Part shown: positions 25,376 to 30,445 of the stretch, piece after piece
Layout: every line of letters starts with the position of its first letter
How positions within the stretch are numbered: position 1 is the first letter of the stretch
From: a virus
Strand: one strand, 5' to 3'
Length of the DNA stretch: 30,445 nt
IMG/VR virus record: IMGVR_UViG_3300032322_000418
Span: 1 to 30,445 of that record
Program-made: the position numbers and the translations under genes
Notes under the pieces: generated by a model
Told to the model about the DNA's origin: nothing
Database searches by the model: none
Seen by the model: only the letters and a program-made list of their open reading frames with translations

Positions 25376-27179
25376 AACTTCTCCCCATTCCCGCTTCGCA
25401 ACTCAGAGGTAGGTCTTGTGCCCACTTGGGTCGCATCTTCATACACATCTCTACATACTCTTTACCAGCTTCCGCTTCTTGCTCAGGTATTACGCAAGCA
25501 ATCGCATCATGCACAGTCATTACGACTTTATATTTCTTTGCTACATGTAACATCTGCTCACCAATGATGATTCGGGCTAAGGCTTGGCAGACGTTCTCAA
25601 TAACTTTACCGCCATATATTCTGTTAGGTACAGTTGCTTTACCCTTTCTGGTGTCGTAGACGTACTCGTCCTTGCCCTGCTCGTTCCGCATCTTGCGTAG
25701 GTTTGGATACTTCACATACAGTCCGTTTGGTAGGCGAATGCCTTTCCTGCCTTCTACTTCTAACACTCCAGTCCGACCCAAAGACATACTCTGATTGTTG
25801 ATAATGGCATCTAAGGCTAGTCCTGCTTTTCTCCACAATGCTGGTATCCAGTCATATGTTTCACGATAGACTTTGATAATGTGTGCAGTCTCTTCATCAG
25901 ATACCTCGACGTTAAAGGTTTTGAGCTGAGCCTTAAATTTCTGCGCTCCCATCCCAGACCCCGCCCCGAGAATCGTCGTTTTGCCAACGAACCTTTCGTC
26001 CTTGCTAATTTCTTCAGTTGCCTTGTTATATATAGACGACGCCATGATTCTGTATACATCTTCACCCCTTTCAAATGCATCAACTAAATCGTTTTGCTCA
26101 GCCAGCCATGCTAGAGTTCTTGCTTCTATTTGACTAGAGTCAGAGTCCACAATGACATACCCGGGGGAAGCCATAATTGCATCTTTGAGAATAGAGCCTC
26201 GTGGTAGGTTTTGTAGGTTGACCTTGTCGTCACCACCCCAGCGACCTGTGTGTGCCGCATAGTAGCGTAGCGGTATGGGGAATAAGCCTCGCTGCGCTAT
26301 ATCAATAAAGCGCTCAGTCCTTGTTTCTTCTATAGTAGACTTAACACCAAGACGCGCTGCCACTAAAGCTTGCACTACTTCGCTTTCATGCTCAAGCAGT
26401 TCTTTAAACCCTTCATCAGTCTTGGCAAATGCCCATGCTTCTTTGCCTGTCGTAGCACTAATCTTGCGTGGGGGTTCTATATTAAAGTTTGACAATAACA
26501 CCGCAAACTTGTCGTTACTCATTAAATCTTCTTTGGGGTAAATTTTAGTAAGTTCTGCTTTTCTTTCCCGAATACCATCTAGGTGATTATGTAGCGTGTT
26601 GCCATCAAGCCATAACTTAGGCTCAGTAAACATACGGATGGTCAGGTCAATTAACCGCAACTCAGAGGGAGGAAAGCCTGCACTTAGTTCCTCGAATAAA
26701 CCCATCGTCAGCACCACATCATTCTTGCAATACTCACCGTACTGTGCCAAGTCTTGTGCATTAAAATCAATCCGACGCTTACCCTGTGCCTGTAACACCT
26801 CTGTGCCTTTTACTCCCAGCCCATAGTGTTCCGCCAATGCTTTTAAACTGCCACCAACTTCATTACCATGAATGGCTCTTGCCATTGATAGAGTATCGGC
26901 AATTCCCTTAGGTCTTATATCAAACTCCCAGTTAAGGATAGCCATGTCAAACATAGCGTTGTGCGCTATCACGAGATGCTTATCAAATTCAAAGCTATCT
27001 AAGAATTTCTTTGTATCTGCTCTCGTACCGCTAAACCACTGAGGACCGGATCCTTGCTCGCACACCGCCACCCCAATCGTCTCAAACTCAGAACCACGAA
27101 TGTATTCTTCCGTAGTCATTTTGCTAAGCGAATAGGTTTGAGAGTAATACGTCTCAAAGTCGATGCAAAAGATTTTCAC
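25362..27179 (-). CDS. polA: DNA polymerase, family A, with 3'-5' exonuclease
   Basis: A 605-aa replicative polymerase. The exonuclease domain has all motifs: Asp7/Glu9 (IDFET), Asn74/Asp78 (AHNAMFD), and Tyr150/Asp154 (YCKND), so proofreading should work. Polymerase motif A is DSSQIEAR with Asp347 and Glu352. Motif B runs Arg396, Lys400, Leu404 and Ser408-Gly409. Motif C is VHDAI with His557/Asp558. Compared with E. coli Pol I, position 762 is Leu and position 766 is Ser instead of Tyr. The 5' nuclease domain is absent, as usual in phages. It is coupled to the 148-aa gene by a four-base overlap and should copy DNA with the primase-helicase. Confidence 0.96.
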   Translation of the reverse strand: MKIFCIDFETYYSQTYSLSKMTTEEYIRGSEFETIGVAVCEQGSGPQWFSGTRADTKKFLDSFEFDKHLVIAHNAMFDMAILNWEFDIRPKGIADTLSMARAIHGNEVGGSLKALAEHYGLGVKGTEVLQAQGKRRIDFNAQDLAQYGEYCKNDVVLTMGLFEELSAGFPPSELRLIDLTIRMFTEPKLWLDGNTLHNHLDGIRERKAELTKIYPKEDLMSNDKFAVLLSNFNIEPPRKISATTGKEAWAFAKTDEGFKELLEHESEVVQALVAARLGVKSTIEETRTERFIDIAQRGLFPIPLRYYAAHTGRWGGDDKVNLQNLPRGSILKDAIMASPGYVIVDSDSSQIEARTLAWLAEQNDLVDAFERGEDVYRIMASSIYNKATEEISKDERFVGKTTILGAGSGMGAQKFKAQLKTFNVEVSDEETAHIIKVYRETYDWIPALWRKAGLALDAIINNQSMSLGRTGVLEVEGRKGIRLPNGLYVKYPNLRKMRNEQGKDEYVYDTRKGKATVPNRIYGGKVIENVCQALARIIIGEQMLHVAKKYKVVMTVHDAIACVIPEQEAEAGKEYVEMCMKMRPKWAQDLPLSCEAGMGRSYGEC

Positions 27180-27622
27180 CTGCGCACCGCTTTTTTCTTT
27201 AGTCGTTGCCTTCCTTGCGCAAGTTCCTCTGCCCGTTTTTCGTAAATTTTTTCCATCTCAATTATGATTGCCTTTTTTTCGCTCTCGCTCAGCCCTTGTA
27301 GATAAGAAAGTGATAGTTCCTCTTGCACCATGGCGTCGTAGTCTACTGCATCACGTAGCAGAGTATTCATAACCTTCTTAGTGAATAGCTCGCCCTGCAA
27401 CTCTTGCATCTTCCCCCATAGGGCTTTGATTTCTTTATCGTTTAGGAACGGCAACTGATCTACATAATCCTTGCCCCCCTTCGCCCGCATTTCAACGGCA
27501 AAAAGAATGTCTCTCCATTTGGGGGGATACTTGCCATACATGTCAGGCACAAACTCATCAGGATTACTGCTCATGCGTTCAAGTAATATCTGAACACCTT
27601 TGTTCATTTCAACATCTGCCAT
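27176..27622 (-). CDS. Conserved helical protein upstream of DNA polymerase
   Basis: A 148-aa, mostly helical and charged protein (PPKWRDILFAVEMRAKGGKDYV, then ESEKKAIIIEMEKIYEKRAE, and a very basic end RQRLKKKAVRR). No motif is recognised. A strong SD (GAGGAGG) precedes ATG 27622. It starts inside the VRR-NUC gene (14-base overlap) and overlaps the polymerase start, so it is probably a replisome accessory or DNA-binding factor by position only. Confidence 0.55.
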   Translation of the reverse strand: MADVEMNKGVQILLERMSSNPDEFVPDMYGKYPPKWRDILFAVEMRAKGGKDYVDQLPFLNDKEIKALWGKMQELQGELFTKKVMNTLLRDAVDYDAMVQEELSLSYLQGLSESEKKAIIIEMEKIYEKRAEELAQGRQRLKKKAVRR

Positions 27623-27938
27623 CTGTGTCCTCCTCGTTGTTAGCCCCTGTTAATTCTTTTAGCAAATTCTCTAACAATGTTAGGTTGCTTTCATTTATTA
27701 CTAGCGTGATACCACCTTGCTTACGAATGTCAGCCATTTCTTTTTCTTGTAAGGCGGTAGGTTTGTTATCCCCTGCTTTGCATTCAATCGCAAGGAATCT
27801 CCCTTGGGTGCAACAGATAATATCAGGCACTCCGCTACGACCATAGCCATGGGTAGCAGGGAAGAAGTAGTAAACGTCGTAAGCTTTAAGTAGCTTGACG
27901 CATTTGTCTTTAACTTTCTTTTCGGGAGTTTGTGCCAT
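27609..27938 (-). CDS. VRR-NUC domain nuclease
   Basis: A 109-aa stand-alone VRR-NUC protein of the PD-(D/E)XK superfamily. Catalytic pattern: GYGRSGVPDII (Asp of PD), then RFLAIECKAG (Glu and Lys of ExK) and TALQEKEMADIRKQGG (Gln-containing helix). Stand-alone phage members are thought to act on branched DNA such as Holliday junctions, so a replication or packaging junction resolvase is the likely role. The ATG lies just seven bases downstream of the -10 box of a good promoter, with no classical SD. A CTAACAATGTTAG palindrome lies inside the gene. Confidence 0.9.
   Translation of the reverse strand: MAQTPEKKVKDKCVKLLKAYDVYYFFPATHGYGRSGVPDIICCTQGRFLAIECKAGDNKPTALQEKEMADIRKQGGITLVINESNLTLLENLLKELTGANNEEDTDGRC
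27671..27683. promoter_or_regulatory. 13-bp palindrome CTAACAATGTTAG, site 1
   Basis: Perfect odd palindrome within the VRR-NUC gene, 49 bases before the next gene start (27622). One of four copies. Confidence 0.75.
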
Positions 27939-27944
27939 GCCACC

Positions 27945-27972
27945 ATAATAACATGGTGTTGGACTTTGTCAA
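27945..27972 (-). promoter_or_regulatory. Sigma70-type promoter upstream of VRR-NUC
   Basis: On the - strand TTGACA (27967-27972), a 16-base spacer and TATTAT (27945-27950). The predicted start is about 27938, the A of the ATG. It shares CTTGACA and an AAAGTC segment with the promoter at 20645-20672. Transcription from here would supply the nuclease, polymerase and downstream genes. Confidence 0.7.
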
Positions 27973-27999
27973 GGAGAAAATTGGGTGGTGATGTAGATT

Positions 28000-28068
28000 C
28001 TCTGCCACCCTCAGAGTTAACAAGGACTCAGCTAGCGTCGAACGTATCGGGGCAAACTAGCTGAGGGT
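28000..28068 (-). ncRNA. Candidate structured leader or attenuator with competing stems
   Basis: In the leftward transcript ACCCTCAGCTAG (28068-28057) can pair with CTAGCTGAG (28035-28027, nine base pairs) or with CTGAGGGT (28014-28007, eight base pairs). The two stems share CTCAG and exclude each other. A third short hairpin CTCTG/CAGAG (28000-28016) also competes. The region is noncoding and lies between the exported peptide gene and the promoter of the nuclease gene. The rest of the gap 27939-28137 shows no ORF beyond the promoter and the palindrome. Confidence 0.5.
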
Positions 28069-28123
28069 AAAATCGTTTTGCATCTACAAGGCTACTAGGT
28101 TTTACCTATAATCAAATGCCCCC

Positions 28124-28136
28124 CTAACATTGTTAG
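28124..28136. promoter_or_regulatory. 13-bp palindrome CTAACATTGTTAG, site 2
   Basis: Perfect copy one base past the stop codon of the exported peptide gene, in the noncoding hub and 186 bases before the VRR-NUC start. Confidence 0.8.
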
Positions 28137-28137
28137 A

Positions 28138-28290
28138 TTAGTAACATACAGTATTGCAGTTACCATAATAGCAACATGTCTGACAAAATAACATCTTACC
28201 GTTGGGACTTGTTATGGTTTGAGTGGTGCAGTTTGCATATGCTACCGTAGCTATTGCACTTAACCATAAACCGATTAGTAGTTTTTTCAT
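28138..28290 (-). CDS. Small exported Cys-rich peptide
   Basis: A 50-aa gene recovered from the gap. The N-terminus is a standard Sec signal peptide: MKKLL, a hydrophobic core, and a TVAYA cleavage site, predicted after Ala19. The mature part is about 31 residues with six cysteines (21, 36, 39, 40, 45, 49) in a CxxCC and CNTVC pattern with YYGNC between, which suggests up to three disulfides in the periplasm. I recall similar short phage peptides ending in a CCYYGNCxxxC-like motif. The start overlaps the DUF3310 gene stop by ATGA, with GGAG eight to nine bases upstream, so it is co-translated. Role unknown: interference with host envelope proteins, superinfection exclusion and inhibition of a periplasmic enzyme are all possible. 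Confidence 0.75.
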   Translation of the reverse strand: MKKLLIGLWLSAIATVAYANCTTQTITSPNGKMLFCQTCCYYGNCNTVCY

Positions 28291-28745
28291 TTTGTTTTCT
28301 CCAAATTAGATATTGCACGATCAAGATACCACTTCGCCTTTTGCAAGTCCTCAAGTTTGTTACCTTTTAAATCTGCACGACTCACATACTTCACTACATT
28401 ACCTAGGTTATACCCTAGGTTTTTAGCCTCGATGAAATCAATCGTCTCAATACCCCCTGCCTTGTAGTGCGGTGGGTGATTGACCATATCGGCTTTGCTA
28501 TGGACGCTTCTATTGCTTGTAGATACTGCTACTACTTTCATACCCTTAGCATATTTACGTGCGGCGGGCTTAGGCGATAGAGCAGTCATGGGCATACCGC
28601 TTGCTTTTTTCTTTTGCAGATGCACCGCCTGATACACCCCTGCTAGTGAAACCCCTGTTGCTTGGGATACTTCCTTAGCCTTGGCATTAGGGTTTTTCTG
28701 AATGTAGCGTAATACTTTACTGCTCTTGGTGAGTTTCTTTCTCAT
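28287..28745 (-). CDS. HTH plus DUF3310 (T7 gp1.7-related) protein
   Basis: 152 aa from ATG 28745, which has GGAG eight bases upstream; an upstream ATG at 28769 would add eight residues but overlap the RHH gene by 53 bases. The N-terminal 45 residues form an HTH (LRYIQKNPNAKAKEVSQATG, VSLAGVYQAVH). A Pro/Ala/Lys linker follows, then a DUF3310 domain (VNHPPHYKAGGIETIDFIEA, then GNVVKYVSRADLKGN and LEDLQKAKWYLDRAI). DUF3310 is related to T7 gp1.7, a nucleotide kinase, so a role in dNTP supply is plausible. The HTH fusion suggests DNA binding or regulation. It is coupled to the exported peptide gene. Confidence 0.85.
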   Translation of the reverse strand: MRKKLTKSSKVLRYIQKNPNAKAKEVSQATGVSLAGVYQAVHLQKKKASGMPMTALSPKPAARKYAKGMKVVAVSTSNRSVHSKADMVNHPPHYKAGGIETIDFIEAKNLGYNLGNVVKYVSRADLKGNKLEDLQKAKWYLDRAISNLEKTK

Positions 28746-28914
28746 TTGTTTCTCCATATTGTTGAACATAATTAGCTAATACTTCCCTAATCTTTGCACT
28801 CTTGTTAGGGTAAGCGTTGAAAAAATCTGCTACTTCTTGGCTGACACGAATAGGTAGGTAAACCATTGCAGGCTTTACCCCCCTACCCCTGCCTCTTTTT
28901 ATTAGTTCAGTCAT
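28717..28914 (-). CDS. Ribbon-helix-helix-like DNA-binding protein
   Basis: A 65-aa protein. A basic N-terminal arm (IKRGRGRGVKPA) is followed by a strand (MVYLPIRVS), a helix (QEVADFFNAYP) and a second helix (SAKIREVLANYVQQYG), the order and length of RHH (CopG/Arc-like) domains. The strand would enter the DNA major groove of a dimer. I prefer ATG 28914, which overlaps the previous stop by eight bases (ATGACTGA), over GTG 28932, which has no SD. A CTAACA(W)TGTTAG palindrome lies just upstream of this gene pair, so this protein is a candidate binder. The assignment is from pattern only. Confidence 0.6.
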   Translation of the reverse strand: MTELIKRGRGRGVKPAMVYLPIRVSQEVADFFNAYPNKSAKIREVLANYVQQYGETNEKETHQEQ

Positions 28915-29116
28915 TTGGTTTATTAGCCTCACGATTTAACTTGAACAAATAATCTTCCCGATACTCGGTTGGTGGGACAAAGCCGTGCTTTCTCCATGTT
29001 GCCATTACGTCAGCACCCGTAGTCCACTTGAATCTTGATTCTTTATCTAGAGCCATAGCAGGTCTCCTTTCCTTGGGTTCTTCAACAATAAATACATGCC
29101 GTTTCTTATTAAACAT
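28907..29116 (-). CDS. Small conserved phage protein, unknown function
   Basis: A 69-aa basic protein with a KWTTGADVMATWRKHGFVPP then TEYREDYLFKLNRE core that looks like a compact helical domain; I cannot name a family. The start has the strongest SD in the region (AAGGAGG, five to six bases before ATG 29116). The 13-bp palindrome at 29130-29142 ends 14 bases before the start codon, so a bound protein could affect both transcription and translation of this gene and the RHH gene after it. Confidence 0.55.
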   Translation of the reverse strand: MFNKKRHVFIVEEPKERRPAMALDKESRFKWTTGADVMATWRKHGFVPPTEYREDYLFKLNREANKPND

Positions 29117-29125
29117 ACTTCCTCC

Positions 29126-29962
29126 TTAACTAACATTGTTAGGTAATACCAAGAAAGTGGTTTCGTTAACACGAAAACCTACACCACTAATCACTTGGTT
29201 ATCTTCAATCAATTTAAGTAGCCCTACTGCCCTACGAATAAATTCGGGCAACTCATCACTCTGTTTTATTTCCAAAGGGTCTTTGCCCTTTTGCACAGAA
29301 TAGTTTAATCCATCTATGAACACAATAAAAGCGTTGTCAGTTCGCAACATTTTAATTAGATGTTGCGTTGCATTAAATTCTTCTACTTGTGTAGGTAACT
29401 GCTCAAGATGTTTCGCAATACTAGTCTTATCTACTACACTATCCATAAACGCTTGATAATTATTAGTAATAAAGTTTCGTGCTTGCAACTCCATTGCACC
29501 CCATGTGCCTCGCAGTTTCCACCCTTTCTCGTTGTCTATCTGCGATAGCGAGTTCTCAACTTTTTGTCTAGCCTCGGTAATTTTCTCAACTACATTTTTC
29601 CTACCGAAGAACTTGTCCACATGCTTGATTGCTTTCTTGAGATGAACTGTTTTCATACCACTACCACGCTCACGCATACCCTCAATGCGATGATTGTCAA
29701 TACGATAGCGATACCCACTACCACAGTAGTCCTTGTCGATTGTGCCTAGCACTTCTCGCTTATCCTTAACGTCAAAGCGATAAGCATGATACGTTTTATC
29801 TTCTGAATTAGCAGTCGTAGCAGTCTCGACAAATGTCCATTGTGGATACTTCAAAGCCAACTGCTCTACTAGGTCTATGAGGAATGGGTCAAGCATGGAC
29901 TTTCTCTTGATCCCATCACCAAAGCGGTCATGCTCTTTCAATTCAATGTTTGCATACGTCAT
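29126..29962 (-). CDS. Conserved phage protein of unknown function
   Basis: A 278-aa alpha/beta protein. The first 90 residues contain an RFDVKDKREVLGTIDKDYCG strand region followed by RYRIDNHRI; the middle is helical and charged (FFGRKNVVEKITEARQKVEN); the C-terminus has FIVFIDGLNYSVQKG and ends in a VGFRVNETTFLVLP strand. No catalytic motif is recognised. SD GGAGAG lies eight bases before ATG 29962. Its last codons (PNNVS and stop) are written by the CTAACAATGTTAG palindrome, so the operator-like sequence doubles as coding sequence. Confidence 0.55.
   Translation of the reverse strand: MTYANIELKEHDRFGDGIKRKSMLDPFLIDLVEQLALKYPQWTFVETATTANSEDKTYHAYRFDVKDKREVLGTIDKDYCGSGYRYRIDNHRIEGMRERGSGMKTVHLKKAIKHVDKFFGRKNVVEKITEARQKVENSLSQIDNEKGWKLRGTWGAMELQARNFITNNYQAFMDSVVDKTSIAKHLEQLPTQVEEFNATQHLIKMLRTDNAFIVFIDGLNYSVQKGKDPLEIKQSDELPEFIRRAVGLLKLIEDNQVISGVGFRVNETTFLVLPNNVS
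29130..29142. promoter_or_regulatory. 13-bp palindrome CTAACATTGTTAG, site 3
   Basis: Perfect copy over the last codons of the 278-aa gene, 14 bases upstream of ATG 29116. It is the best placed of the four copies to act as an operator. Confidence 0.8.
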
Positions 29963-29975
29963 TTAATTACTCTCC

Positions 29976-30445
29976 TTACCAATCAAACTTACTAAGAATG
30001 TCATCAACCTTGGCTTTCACACTACTACGCACATCAGGGCTTTCTTTGATTGCCTCGATGTCTACTCCTAACATTGTTAGTTCAAGCGAACGGCGAGCAT
30101 TCTCAAGCAATGGGTCTTTCGTTACGTTCAAGTGGGATAACAGTCCGCATAACTCCTGAGCATTTGTAATCAGGGTATCGTGATACCTCTTCTTGGTCTC
30201 GTCATCGCCCTCTACATCTGTTAGCTTTTCTGAAATATGCACAAGGGTCTTATGCAATTTCTCCCATGGTTCACGCATAGCATCTTTGAGCCTGTCGTTA
30301 AACGCTGACTCATACTGCTGACCTAGTTCCTCCATGTCTGCCTTGGGTATATCAAGACGGAAGTCCCCACCTTCGGGCAACGGAGAGAACACTAAGCGGA
30401 ATCCAAATTTGTTCCGCAACTCCTCGATACTTGGATAGTCATAAG
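29976..30445 (-). CDS. DUF3150-like protein (partial, cut by window end)
   Basis: The reading frame is open through the right edge of the window, so the N-terminus lies outside; TTG 30419 is internal, not the start. The visible part, of about 156 aa, reads YDYPSIEELRNKFGFRLVFS, then SPLPEGGDFRLDI, and a helical DLKDAMREPWEKL-like and ALLSHLNV-like region. I associate this pattern with the DUF3150 family, which occurs in phage and mobile-element early genes with unknown function. Mostly helical and charged. A CTAACATTGTTAG palindrome lies inside the gene (30068-30080). The gap to the 278-aa gene is 13 bases and holds that gene's SD. Confidence 0.7.
   Translation of the reverse strand, partial: YDYPSIEELRNKFGFRLVFSPLPEGGDFRLDIPKADMEELGQQYESAFNDRLKDAMREPWEKLHKTLVHISEKLTDVEGDDETKKRYHDTLITNAQELCGLLSHLNVTKDPLLENARRSLELTMLGVDIEAIKESPDVRSSVKAKVDDILSKFDW
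30068..30080. promoter_or_regulatory. 13-bp palindrome CTAACATTGTTAG, site 4
   Basis: Perfect copy inside the DUF3150-like gene (written as part of ELTMLG), 106 bases before the next start codon. Confidence 0.75.

Noticed and set aside
28036-28056. GTTCGAC in the noncoding hub as the T-loop of a tRNA
   Set aside because: No matching T-stem, anticodon arm or 7-bp acceptor stem could be drawn around it.
28078-28112. TATAAT on the + strand in the noncoding hub (28107-28112) as a rightward promoter
   Set aside because: No acceptable -35 box at 15-19 bases upstream, and no + strand gene follows.

Overview
The window is part of a tailed-phage genome (Caudoviricetes), probably podovirus-like. Evidence: a holin/endolysin cassette, very large virion proteins of the kind packaged for ejection (a T7 gp13-like protein followed by a 1984-residue polyvalent protein), and a compact replication module with a family A DNA polymerase, a primase-helicase, an SSB-like protein and several nucleases. 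Terminase, portal and major capsid genes are absent, so they must lie outside the window. There is no integrase, tRNA, insertion sequence or CRISPR array. The host is a bacterium that uses Shine-Dalgarno initiation and sigma70-type promoters. An aquatic proteobacterial (possibly betaproteobacterial) host is a guess from gene resemblance only.

Layout. From 1 to 15907 all genes are on the + strand and form a tightly packed late operon: end of a holin, GH24 lysozyme, two tail/stabilisation-type proteins, a 1044-aa glycine-rich protein with DUF4214 repeats, a gp13-like protein, a Q-rich 774-aa virion protein and the giant polyvalent protein with a HEALH zinc-peptidase motif. A hairpin region at about 15912-15988 separates this block from the right half. 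From 15996 to 30445 everything is on the - strand, so transcription converges on 15.9 kb. In transcription order the right half carries a DUF3150-like protein (cut by the window edge), a conserved unknown, a small conserved protein, a ribbon-helix-helix-like protein, an HTH/DUF3310 protein, a Cys-rich exported peptide, a VRR-NUC nuclease, a 148-aa unknown, DNA polymerase, a 321-aa unknown, a 53-aa protein, a 2OG-Fe(II) dioxygenase-like protein, a TTG-started membrane peptide, three small proteins, a Cas4/RecB-like exonuclease, an HNH protein, an SNF2 helicase, then a promoter and the unknown/SSB-like/HTH genes, a terminator, the primase-helicase and a last small conserved protein.

How it works together. 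The right half is an early/replication programme: unwinding (SNF2, primase-helicase), priming, synthesis (PolA with proofreading), ssDNA protection and end or junction processing (VRR-NUC, HNH, RecB-like). The left half is lysis plus tail and ejection proteins. Three genes too short for a 60-residue ORF cutoff were recovered by reading junctions: the 50-aa exported Cys-rich peptide (28138-28290), the 53-aa protein (24262-24423) and the 57-aa membrane protein (23613-23786).

Most notable: a 13-bp palindrome CTAACA(A/T)TGTTAG occurs four times between 27671 and 30080 and nowhere else that I found. It is a candidate operator family close to RHH and HTH genes. A noncoding hub at 27939-28137 holds a good promoter that would give a nearly leaderless nuclease mRNA, and mutually exclusive RNA stems. 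A 21-bp direct repeat brackets the dioxygenase-like gene exactly at its gene junctions.
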